A stretch of 32,041 nucleotides of DNA from RUG14300 sp964561145. GTDB lineage: Bacteria > Bacillota > Clostridia > Christensenellales > CAG-1252. Made by a program: the position numbers and the translations under genes. The notes under the pieces were generated by a model, which worked only from the letters and a program-made list of their open reading frames with translations, was not told the origin of the DNA and did no database searches. Where the stretch lies: assembly GCA_964561145.1 (NCBI GenBank), contig CAZLNZ010000024.1, positions 1 to 32,041 of the forward strand, given 5' to 3'. How positions within the stretch are numbered: position 1 is the first letter of the stretch; the number at the start of each line of letters is the position of its first letter. Below are positions 7,565 through 16,313 of this stretch, in pieces.

Positions 7565-9285
7565 TTAAGTATCTTAAAAAAAATTGGTATTTCTGTATTT
7601 TGGCTCCTCTATTTATGGTTGGAGAGGTGGCAATGGACCTGTTACAACCCGATATGATGGCAGATATAGTCGATAACGGTGTTTTAAGCGGCAATGTAAA
7701 CCTAATCATTTCTGTTGGAATAAAAATGATACTTACCGTTATCATCGGAGGTTTCTGCGGTGTACTTTGCGGTGTATTTGCAAATATGGCGGCTCAAAGC
7801 TTTGGCAACGATTTGCGGAAAGATCTGTTCGGAAAAATAATGAATTTGTCCTTTCAACAAACCGATAAAATATCCACCGGCTCACTAGTAACAAGACTTA
7901 CCAACGATGTCAATCAGGTACAGCAAACAGTAATGATGAGTATAAGAGGTTTAGTTCGCAACAGCGTTATGTTTGTAGGCGGAATTATTATGCTATATAA
8001 GCAATCGCCCGTTTTTGCACTAGTTGCCGCTTGCGGACTACCATTCGTTATTGCAGCGGCATTTTTCTTCCTCAAAAAAACTTCTCCGCTATTTAAGAAA
8101 GTTCAAAAAAAGCTTGACGGAATCAACAACGTAATGCAGGAGAATATCGCGGGTGCCCGAGTCGTTAAAGCGTACGTCAAAGAGGACTATGAGATGGAAC
8201 GATTCGATAGTGCAAACAATGCTCTTTGCAAAGAAAACCTTCGCGTTCAGTCTTTCCTAGCTTTTATGAGCCCTACAATGAACATAGTTCTCAATGTATG
8301 CGTAGTTGCCGTAATATTGGTTGGTGGATTTAATGTTAAAAGCGGTGGAACAATAACTCCGGGGAATACTATGGCGGCTATAACTTATCTAGCTCAAATA
8401 TTGCACGGAGTTACCTTTATGGCTAATATTTTCCAAACCTTCAGCCGTGCAAAGGCATCTAGCGATCGTATAAAGGAGGTTTTAGATAGCCCACAAATTC
8501 TTCAGGAAGGAAATCATTCAGAAAATACCGAACAAAAGGGAATGATAGAGTTTCAAAACGTTTCATTTGCATATCCTTCCGCAAGCGGACAAAAGATTTT
8601 GGAAAACATCTCTTTTTCTCTAAACACAGGGGAAACGCTTGCAATAATCGGTGCTACAGGAAGCGGAAAAAGTACACTAATCAATCTCATACCTCGCTTC
8701 TATGACGCTAGTGAAGGAAACATCCTCGTAGATGGCATTAATGTAAAGGATTATACCCTTGAAGCACTACGCAATAAGCTTTCAATTGTGCTGCAAAAAG
8801 CTGAGATGTATTCAAGAAGTATCGAGGAAAACATCCGCTGGTCCAATATGGAGGCCACTCCTTGGCAGATTAAAAAAGCGGCACAAATTGCTCAAGCAGA
8901 TGATTTCATCTGTGCTACAAAAAACGGTTATCACACTCAAGTCACAGAAGGCGGACATTCCTTATCCGGTGGACAAAAACAACGTATCGCAATTGCAAGA
9001 GCCGTTTTAAAGGAACATGAAATCATAATATTCGATGATGCAACCTCTGCACTTGATTTAAAAACAGAAGCAGCACTTTATCAAGCATTAAATAAAGAAT
9101 GTCCCGATGTTACAAAAATAATTATTGCACAACGCATCGCATCAATCCGTAATGCAGATAAGATTATGGTTCTGGACAACGGCACTATAAGTGCAATGGG
9201 AACACATGAGGAACTTATGCTCTGCTCCGAAATATATCAGGACATATATAATTCTCAGCTCAAGCAAGGAGGTGAAAACCTATGA
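7561..9285 (+). CDS. ABC exporter half-transporter with degenerate ATPase site
   Basis: 574 residues: a six-helix transmembrane domain (about 1-300) fused to a nucleotide-binding domain. Walker A GATGSGKST starts at 364, the signature LSGGQ at 468 and Walker B ends in FDDATSALD at 491-499. The catalytic Glu after Walker B is Asp493 and the switch His is Gln524 (IIAQRIAS). Such changes mark the non-consensus half of a heterodimeric exporter such as LmrCD or BmrCD. The gene overlaps marR and the next ABC gene by 4 nt each. The substrate is unknown; drug or lipid export is likely from family and MarR context. Confidence 0.93.
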   Translation: MIKYLKKNWYFCILAPLFMVGEVAMDLLQPDMMADIVDNGVLSGNVNLIISVGIKMILTVIIGGFCGVLCGVFANMAAQSFGNDLRKDLFGKIMNLSFQQTDKISTGSLVTRLTNDVNQVQQTVMMSIRGLVRNSVMFVGGIIMLYKQSPVFALVAACGLPFVIAAAFFFLKKTSPLFKKVQKKLDGINNVMQENIAGARVVKAYVKEDYEMERFDSANNALCKENLRVQSFLAFMSPTMNIVLNVCVVAVILVGGFNVKSGGTITPGNTMAAITYLAQILHGVTFMANIFQTFSRAKASSDRIKEVLDSPQILQEGNHSENTEQKGMIEFQNVSFAYPSASGQKILENISFSLNTGETLAIIGATGSGKSTLINLIPRFYDASEGNILVDGINVKDYTLEALRNKLSIVLQKAEMYSRSIEENIRWSNMEATPWQIKKAAQIAQADDFICATKNGYHTQVTEGGHSLSGGQKQRIAIARAVLKEHEIIIFDDATSALDLKTEAALYQALNKECPDVTKIIIAQRIASIRNADKIMVLDNGTISAMGTHEELMLCSEIYQDIYNSQLKQGGENL

Positions 9286-11171
9286 GTGAACATATAAACG
9301 ATAACATGCTTCCTCAAGGATTCGAACATCCTATTGACGCCGATCGAACATATGGAAAAGGAGAAAAGGGGGCAACAACCCCTACTCTTAATTTTAGAGG
9401 TCGACCTCCTAGAAATGTGGGAGCGACAATAGAGCATGCGGAGAACAAAAAAGGAACCCTTACCAGACTATTAAAATATTTTCGTAAGGGAAACAAGCAG
9501 CTAATAGGTTTGCTTGTGGCGGTAGTATGTTTAACCGTAACCTCCCTTCTTGCACCCTCTCTTCAGGGTTCGGCAATAGATGCAATTAGCGAGCATGATT
9601 GGTCAAGTCTTACAACCACCGCTATTATTTTACTTACGATATACATTGCAAATATGCTTTTTACACTCGGTCAGTCCTTACTTTCCGCCAAACTCAGTCA
9701 AAGCATTACAAAACAGATGCGTCACGATCTCTTTGAAAAGATAGACCATCTTTCCATCAAGTATCTAGATACTCACTCAAACGGAGATGTTATGAGTCGT
9801 ATGACAAATGACGTTGAAAATGTATCGAGTACAATTTCACAGAGTCTTGGTTCCCTTGTTTCAGGCGTTCTAACTATAATTGGCACGGTTAGCATAATGT
9901 TTTATTACTGCTGGCAACTAACCTTGATCACCATGGTAACGGTTATACTTACATTAATTGTTACAAGACAGATGTCTAAAGTTATGAGGAAAATCTATAG
10001 AAAACGCTCAAAACTCCTCGGCGATCTTAATGGTCACTCAGAAGAAATGATAACCGGCTACAAGTCAATCGTTGCTTACAACAAACAAAAGGACGTTTGC
10101 GAAGAATTTTGTAAAACATCGGACGAATTAAAGAGAATAAGCATTAAAGCCGAAATACTGGGCGGCTCGATGGGTCCGATAATGAACTGTATTTCCAACA
10201 TTAGCTTCGTTATCGTGGCGGCTTTCGGCGGTTATTTTGCATATAAGGGAATGATTACCATCGGTGTTGTATCTGCCTTCATAATCTATGCGAAACAGTT
10301 TTCTCGACCGATTAATGAAATCGCTCAGCTCTATGGTACAATTCAAACAGCAATAGCGGGTGCCGAACGTGTATTCCATTTATTAGATGAGCCAAATGAA
10401 GACAATCAGGGCGAGCTTAAGCCCGAAAACATAACAGGTAAAATCTCCTTTAGAAATGTGGATTTTTCATATATACCTGACAAGCAAGTGCTTTACGATT
10501 TCAACCTAGATGTTGAACCGGGACAAAAAATAGCACTTGTCGGTGCAACAGGAAGCGGAAAAACAACGGTAGTAAATCTCCTAATGAGATTCTATCCTGT
10601 AGACAGCGGAGAAATTCTAGTCGATGGCACAAACATTTTAGATATCGACAGAGATTATCTACGTAAAAACATAGCAATAGTACTTCAAGATACGGTCTTG
10701 TTCTCAAATACTATTGAAAACAATATCAAGTATGCCAATCTCGATGCATCCGATGATGCAATGATAGATGCTGCAGATATGAGTTACATCAGAAGGTATA
10801 TCGAAAGCCAACCGGAACAATATCAAACCTTTTTAAAGCAAGCGGGAGCTAACCTCTCTCACGGTCAAAGACAGCTTATGGCAATTGCAAGAACAATTCT
10901 TGCAGACCCGAAAATATTGATACTAGATGAGGCAACATCCTCTGTTGATACCAGAACTGAAAAGAAAATCCAAGACGCTATGGTTAAACTAATGAAAAAC
11001 CGCACGAGTCTAATAATTGCACACCGATTATCCACCATTCGTGATGCCGATAAGATCGTGGTTATGGATAAAGGTCGTGTAGCAGAAATCGGCAATCATG
11101 AGCAGCTGCTCGCATTAAAGGGCAAATATTACGAGCTATATATGACCCAATTTGCAGGAAATCAAACATAG
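9282..11171 (+). CDS. ABC exporter half-transporter with consensus ATPase site
   Basis: 629 residues. An N-terminal extension of about 65 residues rich in Gly, Pro and charged residues precedes a six-helix membrane domain and a nucleotide-binding domain. Walker A GATGSGKTT starts at 421, Walker B LDEATSSVD carries catalytic Glu550, and the switch His581 is present. The signature is LSHGQ (525-529) rather than LSGGQ. Paired with the upstream half, its intact Walker A/Glu/His would face the canonical LSGGQ of the partner, while its changed signature would face the partner's degenerate site. This is the expected geometry of a heterodimer. Confidence 0.94.
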   Translation: MSEHINDNMLPQGFEHPIDADRTYGKGEKGATTPTLNFRGRPPRNVGATIEHAENKKGTLTRLLKYFRKGNKQLIGLLVAVVCLTVTSLLAPSLQGSAIDAISEHDWSSLTTTAIILLTIYIANMLFTLGQSLLSAKLSQSITKQMRHDLFEKIDHLSIKYLDTHSNGDVMSRMTNDVENVSSTISQSLGSLVSGVLTIIGTVSIMFYYCWQLTLITMVTVILTLIVTRQMSKVMRKIYRKRSKLLGDLNGHSEEMITGYKSIVAYNKQKDVCEEFCKTSDELKRISIKAEILGGSMGPIMNCISNISFVIVAAFGGYFAYKGMITIGVVSAFIIYAKQFSRPINEIAQLYGTIQTAIAGAERVFHLLDEPNEDNQGELKPENITGKISFRNVDFSYIPDKQVLYDFNLDVEPGQKIALVGATGSGKTTVVNLLMRFYPVDSGEILVDGTNILDIDRDYLRKNIAIVLQDTVLFSNTIENNIKYANLDASDDAMIDAADMSYIRRYIESQPEQYQTFLKQAGANLSHGQRQLMAIARTILADPKILILDEATSSVDTRTEKKIQDAMVKLMKNRTSLIIAHRLSTIRDADKIVVMDKGRVAEIGNHEQLLALKGKYYELYMTQFAGNQT

Positions 11172-11232
11172 TAAGATAAGAAATTATTTATCGGAATAAT
11201 CAAACTCCTCGACCATTTAGGAGCGTATTAAG

Positions 11233-11269
11233 CGTATCGTTTTAAAGTAGGAATGATACGTTTTTCTTT
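11233..11269 (+). terminator. Possible terminator after the ABC exporter operon
   Basis: CGTATC (11233-11238) and GATACG (11255-11260) can pair across a 16-nt loop and are followed by TTTTTCTTT. The stem is short, so this is a moderate call. Confidence 0.5.
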
Positions 11270-11270
11270 C

Positions 11271-11340
11271 AAGGATGAGCTAACGTTTCACATCGCCCCT
11301 TTGAGGTTCAACTACGAGATTTGCCTTTCGGCAAGCTAAA
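11271..11340 (+). repeat. Degenerate repeat A copy
   Basis: The segment begins AAGGATGAG and continues with TTTCACATCGCCCC and GGTTCAACTA, matching the 5' half of repeat A (compare the copy at 15107). The stems are partly eroded and the 3' end is lost. It runs directly into the hairpin array that follows. Confidence 0.6.
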
Positions 11341-11604
11341 TTGCTAACGCAGTGATATTCAACTTCGTTGAGTTATATTGCTAACGCAGTGATATTCAAC
11401 TTTGTTGACATATATTGCTTCGCAGTGATATTTTGCCGACGCATAGTTGTATTGCTTTGCAGTTATATATTTCATCCTTAACTATATTTGCCCTTTGCAA
11501 ATATAATATCACTTTGACTGTAAGTCAAAATATCACTTTCAGATTGTCTGAAAATATCACTGTTTGCATGGCAAACAATATCACTTGAAAATCGCTTCGC
11601 AGTC
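11341..11604. repeat. Array of short hairpin units, opposed arms, 24-nt and 36-nt periods
   Basis: The right part has AATATCACT at 11505, 11529, 11553 and 11577, an exact 24-nt period. The 15-nt units between are different perfect hairpins with 6-bp stems and 3-nt loops: TTGACTGTAAGTCAA, TTCAGATTGTCTGAA and GTTTGCATGGCAAAC. The left part has the reverse complement AGTGATATT at 11351, 11388 and 11424 (36-37-nt spacing) with hairpins such as CAACTTCGTTG. A 9-bp stem (TATATTTGC and GCAAATATA, 11483-11505) lies between the two arms. It fills most of the gap between the ABC operon and the permease. Confidence 0.85.
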
Positions 11605-11656
11605 ATATTCAGCTGTCTCAATTTTTATACACAATCATTATTTTTGCTTACCTCTA

Positions 11657-11685
11657 TTGCTTTATTTTGGCTATTATGCTAAAAT
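11657..11685 (+). promoter_or_regulatory. Putative promoter of the amino-acid permease
   Basis: TTGCTT (11657-11662), a 17-nt spacer and TAAAAT (11680-11685) lie 31 nt before the permease start and just after the hairpin array. Confidence 0.6.
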
Positions 11686-11716
11686 ATTTTCTATAAAAGA
11701 ATTATGGAGTTATCAT

Positions 11717-13237
11717 ATGGAAAAACTTACCAAGAAATATGGATTATTTACGGCTATTTGTATGGTTGTAGGTATTGTTATCGGATCGGGTGTATTCTTT
11801 AAAGCAGGGAAAGTTTTAAAAAACACCGGCGGAAATATGGGTAGCAGTCTGTTGGTTGTAGCAATTGTCGGAGCTATAATGATAATATGCTCCTACGTTT
11901 TTGCAACCCTTTCTACGAAATATGAAAAAATCAATGGGGTTGTTGATTATGCAGAGGCGATGCTAGGAAAAAGATATGCTTATTATGTCGGATGGTTTAT
12001 GACAGTAATGTATTACCCGATAATCACTTCAACCTTAGCGTGGGTTTCAGCACAATATACTGTCATTCTATTGGGATTACAAGTTTCTAGTGCAAGCCAT
12101 TTAGCAATTGCTGCATTCTATATGATAATGGGTTACGGAGTCAACTCTCTCTCCCCTAAAATCGCAGGCAAATTTCAAGTATCTACCACAGTTATCAAAC
12201 TAATTCCTTTATTCATAATGGGAATCATAGGAACTATAATCGGACTTGTTAAAGGCACTACCTTTGAATCCTTTACTGCAAACCTCGCGGGCATTGAGGG
12301 AATTTCAAATAACATTTTCAGTGCAGTCGTCGCCTTTGCCTTTGCCTATGAGGGATGGATTATAGCGACCTCTATCAACTCTGAACTGAAGAATTCCAAA
12401 AGAAATCTCTACATCGCGCTATTCTTCGGTGCAATCATTGTTGTCGGAGTATATATACTCTACTTCCTGGGACTATCCGGAGTACTTTCAACAAAAGATA
12501 TAATAGCATCGGGTGACGACCTTCCTAGGCAAGCTTTCTCCACCCTCTTTAACAGCCCTGTTATGGGCACAATCATAATGGTTTTTGTTATTATCTCTTG
12601 CTTGGGAACCATGAACGGAGTTATGCTAGGATGCTGTAGAGGTATGTATTCTTTGGCTGCAAGAAATGAAGGACCTGCACCTAAAATCTTTTTTCAAGTA
12701 GATAAGAAAACCAATATGCCTCATAACTCGGCTATTATTGCACTTGTACTTTGTGCGATTTGGCTTTTACAATGGCAACTATTCTTCTTCGATAATATGA
12801 CGGGTGCAAATAAAATACCTAAGTTCTGGTGTTGGGAAGCCGATGAGATTTGCATAATAACCTTATATGCTTTCTATATACCCATTTTCATTTCAATGAT
12901 AATCAAGTGCAAAGATTTGAACCCGTTTAAACGTTTTGTTATGCCAATTTTAGCGACTTTATGTTGTGTGTTTATGTGCTACTGTGCATATGACACATAC
13001 AAAGCACATTCTCAAATTTGGAGCTATCTATTAATCTTTGCTATTGTAATGCTTATAGGTTTCTTCTTCTCAATAGATTTCAAAAAGCTGCTTAATAAGT
13101 GGACAAAAGGTAAATACACTTTTGAAGAGAATGTAGAGGAGACTGAAACAGTTTCCGAAGATGATTCTGCTGTCCCTATTGATCAAGAGAATATTGATAG
13201 CGAAGGTCTTATTATAGAGCCTACAGCGGAAGAATAA
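11717..13237 (+). CDS. APC-superfamily amino-acid permease
   Basis: 506 residues from the ATG at 11717, which has TGGAG 7 nt upstream. An open frame continues 51 codons further upstream into the hairpin array but lacks a binding site and family similarity. The N-terminus has the APC hallmark GIVIGSGVFFKAG in the first membrane segment, and about twelve hydrophobic segments follow. The C-terminus is an acidic cytoplasmic tail (EENVEETETVSEDD). The closest type I recognise is the amino-acid permease/exchanger group; the substrate cannot be assigned. It is transcribed alone and closed by a strong terminator. Confidence 0.9.
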   Translation: MEKLTKKYGLFTAICMVVGIVIGSGVFFKAGKVLKNTGGNMGSSLLVVAIVGAIMIICSYVFATLSTKYEKINGVVDYAEAMLGKRYAYYVGWFMTVMYYPIITSTLAWVSAQYTVILLGLQVSSASHLAIAAFYMIMGYGVNSLSPKIAGKFQVSTTVIKLIPLFIMGIIGTIIGLVKGTTFESFTANLAGIEGISNNIFSAVVAFAFAYEGWIIATSINSELKNSKRNLYIALFFGAIIVVGVYILYFLGLSGVLSTKDIIASGDDLPRQAFSTLFNSPVMGTIIMVFVIISCLGTMNGVMLGCCRGMYSLAARNEGPAPKIFFQVDKKTNMPHNSAIIALVLCAIWLLQWQLFFFDNMTGANKIPKFWCWEADEICIITLYAFYIPIFISMIIKCKDLNPFKRFVMPILATLCCVFMCYCAYDTYKAHSQIWSYLLIFAIVMLIGFFFSIDFKKLLNKWTKGKYTFEENVEETETVSEDDSAVPIDQENIDSEGLIIEPTAEE

Positions 13238-13253
13238 AGTAAATAGGTTTTAT

Positions 13254-13298
13254 AAAAGGCACACTTCCAACATCTGGTTGTGTGCCTTTTCTTTTTTT
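13254..13298 (+). terminator. Rho-independent terminator after the permease
   Basis: An 11-bp stem AAAAGGCACAC and GTGTGCCTTTT with a 15-nt loop is followed by a T-rich run. The A-tract side may also serve the converging gene at 13310. Confidence 0.9.
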
Positions 13299-13309
13299 AG
13301 AATATGGGA

Positions 13310-13828
13310 TTACTCTCTTTCCAAAACCTTTACTATTTGACCATAATAGGTTATATGATAATCTCTTTTAGGATAGTATTCATCGATAAAGGATTGATCT
13401 ATAAAGCCCTCTTCCAGAATGTTTCCCGTGTATATTTTCTTCAAAACGAATACAAGTTTAGCTTCGTTAAAATATACCGTATCATCACAAAAAGCAGGTG
13501 TCAAAGTTGTCTTTGAAAGCTTGTCTTCATCCCGACCCGAATGACTGCCGAGATAGGCAAGTTCACTTTTATACTCCTTGTCAAAAACTGACAAAGTAAA
13601 GTAGTCTTCTTTTTCCATAAACTCGTTGGTATATCTCTGAGGGCGAACATAAGCAATAGCGGTGGGAGTTCCCGAATAATGTCCCCATATAGCACCAAGA
13701 TGACCCCAAGATACGGTCATTGTATTAAACGACTCTTTGTTGCCTGCGGTTAAAAGCATCCACTCATCGGAAAACAGCGTAAAGGGATTAATAGATAGTT
13801 CTTCATAGTTTACTTCTTTAAAAGACAT
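13310..13828 (-). CDS. Flavin reductase-like FMN-binding protein
   Basis: 172 residues of the flavin-reductase split-barrel type. Visible hallmarks are WMLLTAGNKESFNTMTVSWGHLGAIWG near the N-terminus, PTAIAYVRPQRYTNEFMEKEDYFTLSVFD, and LGSHSGRDEDKLSKTTLTP. It differs clearly in sequence from the other flavin-reductase-like protein at 6139. AGGAG precedes the ATG. It is probably monocistronic or follows the small HicB-like gene by 58 nt. Partner and substrate are unknown. Confidence 0.86.
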   Translation of the reverse strand: MSFKEVNYEELSINPFTLFSDEWMLLTAGNKESFNTMTVSWGHLGAIWGHYSGTPTAIAYVRPQRYTNEFMEKEDYFTLSVFDKEYKSELAYLGSHSGRDEDKLSKTTLTPAFCDDTVYFNEAKLVFVLKKIYTGNILEEGFIDQSFIDEYYPKRDYHITYYGQIVKVLERE

Positions 13829-13886
13829 TTTTGACTCCTTTTATCAACTTACTTATATTATATTCAAGCTTAAAGCCCTTTTATAC

Positions 13887-14150
13887 TTACTCATTAATAT
13901 AAACCGTGACAAGCACAACCTTGTCATCCGGAAAGTTTGCTTGTGTTACCTTTAAAGGTTTTGGCGGACGACATTGACCTCGGCACTCGGTTAACATCAA
14001 TCGAAGGAGATCCTTCGCCATAAATAAGGCATCGTCCTCATCATCGCCGCAAGTGACACCGCCGAAGATATCGGGGAAAACGACATTAACTCCCCCGTTA
14101 TCGTCAGGTTCAGGGATAAACAACGCCGGATATGAATATCTTTTTCTCAT
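13887..14150 (-). CDS. HicB-like antitoxin-fold protein without partner
   Basis: 87 residues. The pattern YPALFIPEPDDNGGVNVVFPDIFGGVTCGDDEDDALFMAKDLLRLML matches the HicB N-terminal fold, a partly degraded RNase H-like domain. There is no recognisable C-terminal DNA-binding domain. No HicA-type toxin (short, with GSHH-like motif) is encoded on either side: MscS lies 41 nt upstream and a flavin reductase 58 nt downstream. No clear ribosome binding site is present. It may be a solitary HicB-fold protein rather than an active antitoxin. Confidence 0.8.
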   Translation of the reverse strand: MRKRYSYPALFIPEPDDNGGVNVVFPDIFGGVTCGDDEDDALFMAKDLLRLMLTECRGQCRPPKPLKVTQANFPDDKVVLVTVYINE

Positions 14151-14191
14151 AACAAACTTATTATTATTTTTTTATAAATAGTTATTTTCAA

Positions 14192-15019
14192 TTATTCGTC
14201 CTTTTTCAAATGTACATCGACCTGTTCACGAGGAACCGTGATGCCTTGTTCGTCAAAGGCATGTTTAACTTGTTCCATCATGTCAAACTTAACATCCCAA
14301 TAATCACCGTTTTTACACCAAACCTTACAAGTCAAGTCGATACTCTTAGATGATTGTCCCGACATTCTAACACTAGGTTTCGGATCCTCCAATATCTTTT
14401 CATTATTGGTCATCACCTCAAGAATTATTTCTTTTGCACGCTCTAGATCGTCACCATAGGATATAGAATAGGTTACATCCACTCTTCTAGTATCCTTTTC
14501 AGAATAATTTACAATTTCAGAGGTTGATAAGGTTCCATTAGGGAGATATACCACTTTGTTATCAGGAGTTCTAAGCTTTGTATTGCATATCAAGATTGCC
14601 TCAACGGTACCCTCATATCCACAGGCTGCAATATAATCGTCATCCTTGAAAGGGCGAGTTATAAGTATCAATGCACCCCCGGCAAGATTTGATAAGGTTC
14701 CGTTGACCGCAAGTCCTACACCAACACCTAAAGATGCAATTAATGCCGTCATTCCGCTAGTATCGATACCTAGATAGCCTACAATACCTATAACTATCAA
14801 AACCTTAAGACCAATCTTAATTACATAGCTAAGTGTTCTGTAAAGTGTCTTGTCTACCTTTTTATTCTCTTCAAGTTTCTTTCCCTTTCTTGCAACAAGC
14901 TTTGCAAGCCAATTAATGATTGTAAACGAAACTATCATTATAATCAGGGAAATAACAACCTTAATACCTGTATTTGTTAGCCAATTTTGAACTGTTTCCC
15001 ACATTTGTTGAAAATCCAT
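14192..15019 (-). CDS. mscS: MscS-type mechanosensitive channel
   Basis: 275 residues from the ATG at 15019; an in-frame GTG at 15040 is less likely. Three N-terminal membrane helices end in the pore-lining segment GVGVGLAVNGTLSNLAGGALILITRPF, which has the Gly/Ala packing of MscS TM3. The cytosolic beta domain follows (TVEAILICNTKLRTPDNKVVYLPNG). Such channels release solutes on hypo-osmotic shock. Length is close to E. coli MscS (286). It has a perfect promoter directly upstream. Confidence 0.93.
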   Translation of the reverse strand: MDFQQMWETVQNWLTNTGIKVVISLIIMIVSFTIINWLAKLVARKGKKLEENKKVDKTLYRTLSYVIKIGLKVLIVIGIVGYLGIDTSGMTALIASLGVGVGLAVNGTLSNLAGGALILITRPFKDDDYIAACGYEGTVEAILICNTKLRTPDNKVVYLPNGTLSTSEIVNYSEKDTRRVDVTYSISYGDDLERAKEIILEVMTNNEKILEDPKPSVRMSGQSSKSIDLTCKVWCKNGDYWDVKFDMMEQVKHAFDEQGITVPREQVDVHLKKDE

Positions 15020-15051
15020 AAACAATAATCCTTTGTACACTTTTTTAAATT

Positions 15052-15080
15052 ATTATACATCTGTAATGAAATAATGTCAA
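15052..15080 (-). promoter_or_regulatory. Consensus promoter of mscS
   Basis: On the minus strand TTGACA (15080-15075), a 17-nt spacer and TATAAT (15057-15052) match the consensus fully, 33 nt before the mscS start. Confidence 0.87.
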
Positions 15081-15106
15081 TAATCGAAAAAGTGCACTCG
15101 CTAAAT

Positions 15107-15193
15107 AAGGATGAGATACCGATGTTTCACATCGCCCCGTTGGGGTTCGACTTCAGAAATCGTTACCAATTTCTTCCGCTCAGTATGACATTT
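15107..15193 (+). repeat. Repeat A, copy 1 (GATGT subtype)
   Basis: Flanked by AAGGATGAGATACC and CAGTATGACATT. Internal stems: GATGT/ACATC, CCCC/GGGG and AGAAAT/ATTTCT. It lies between mscS and the ABC-2 operon. Confidence 0.85.
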
Positions 15194-15300
15194 TAAATAG
15201 TTTAATGGTATTTATTATGCTATTATTGCAAAATTTACTTCCATATCTCTAGGTATAATTGTGTCATTTGAATTTTTTTTGCAACTTTATTATACCACAT

Positions 15301-15324
15301 TCCTTTCGCTCAGTATGACATTTA
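15301..15324 (+). repeat. Repeat A 3' end, isolated
   Basis: TTTCGCTCAGTATGACATTT matches only the 3' end of repeat A. The following ATATATAATACTATC also resembles the sequence after the copy at 26766, so the repeat unit extends about 20 nt further in these two places. Confidence 0.7.
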
Positions 15325-15388
15325 TATATAATACTATCATCATTAATGAGACTCTAAGCAAAAAGGTTTTTAAAATTAAAATATTCTA

Positions 15389-15409
15389 AAGCCCTTGCAT
15401 TGCTTTACA
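15389..15409 (+). repeat. Repeat C, copy 1
   Basis: A 21-nt segment AAGCCCTTGCATTGCTTTACA recurs at 26730-26750 with two mismatches. It occurs in the same kind of repeat-rich gap. Confidence 0.6.
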
Positions 15410-15519
15410 CGAAGCGGCATTCTTATAAGGATTCCAATCGATAAGCTAGGTATATTGTAGCGTATTTTATAATGTTTCAAACCGGCACGGAGTTGTAAGC
15501 TGCAAGCAGTTATTTGCAA

Positions 15520-16311
15520 TTAGGTTCCGGTGCTCTCGTATTGCTTGACTAGCTTACACCAAACAAATAGGCATATTGAGGAGAATACCGTAGTTATTCC
15601 AACCATTGCAAGAACTAAAAGCCACGGCTTTTCCAGAGGAGCAAAAAGGTTCTCAAAGGGATAGTAAACGCATAAGCCTATCGGTATTACTACGGTAAGC
15701 AATATTTGTATTGCCTTTGGGAATATCTTCATGGGATATTTGGCATAGTTTGTAAAATTATATATAAACTGTAGCAAGGGACCGCTCTTTTTAAACTTGA
15801 ACGCAAGGGATGCAACCAATACCTTAAATGAAGAAATAACAACCGCACCGCAAATAAGACCTAAAACGACCAGTAATACTCCACCGACACTAGCACTTAA
15901 GTCTAAATTAACTCCGCAAATAATCAATAATGCTACAGCAACGATAATCTCTCCGAATGCCTCTAGCTGAATTTCAGAGGCTATAACTTGAAAGAGAATC
16001 GGCAATGGTCTTAGAAACATGTGATCTAATTTCCCATCCTTTACCTCCCAATAAGCAACGGTCCATAATCTATCGGTAAACAGATGGTCCAGTCCGATTG
16101 CAATATTGGTTAACCCGAAAAGAAAACCTACATGGTAAAAGGTGTATCCGTCAATACTGGGTACGGTATCTATCAATAAGTACAAGGTAAATAACGATGT
16201 TGCCTGCGTAAATAAAAATGCAAGAATACCGATTATAAGATTCGCCTTGTATACAAGCTTGCTCATCAATGAAAGCTTTGCATAGGTAAAGTATAATTTG
16301 ACATATTTCAT
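15520..16311 (-). CDS. ABC-2 type exporter permease, second subunit
   Basis: 263 residues with about six hydrophobic segments and no ATPase domain. The pattern GLTNIAIGLDHLFTDRLWTVAYWEVKDGKLDHMFLRPLP is typical of the ABC-2 permeases annotated as COG3694/COG4587 (recalled, not searched). GGGAGG lies 7 nt before the ATG, which starts 2 nt after the upstream permease stop. It forms a three-gene export system with 16314 and 17146. The substrate is unknown. Confidence 0.88.
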   Translation of the reverse strand: MKYVKLYFTYAKLSLMSKLVYKANLIIGILAFLFTQATSLFTLYLLIDTVPSIDGYTFYHVGFLFGLTNIAIGLDHLFTDRLWTVAYWEVKDGKLDHMFLRPLPILFQVIASEIQLEAFGEIIVAVALLIICGVNLDLSASVGGVLLVVLGLICGAVVISSFKVLVASLAFKFKKSGPLLQFIYNFTNYAKYPMKIFPKAIQILLTVVIPIGLCVYYPFENLFAPLEKPWLLVLAMVGITTVFSSICLFVWCKLVKQYESTGT

Positions 16312-16313
16312 TT

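Noticed and set aside
8759..9010. Internal 83-codon frame within the first ABC exporter gene
   Set aside because: It overlaps the nucleotide-binding domain in another frame, with no binding site.
11341..11604. CRISPR-like array of evenly spaced repeats
   Set aside because: The constant unit is only 9 nt, the intervening units are themselves perfect palindromes, the arms are inverted, and no cas gene is present.
11564..11716. Upstream extension of the permease by 51 codons
   Set aside because: It runs through the hairpin array, has no ribosome binding site, and the ATG at 11717 has TGGAG 7 nt upstream and begins at the family start.
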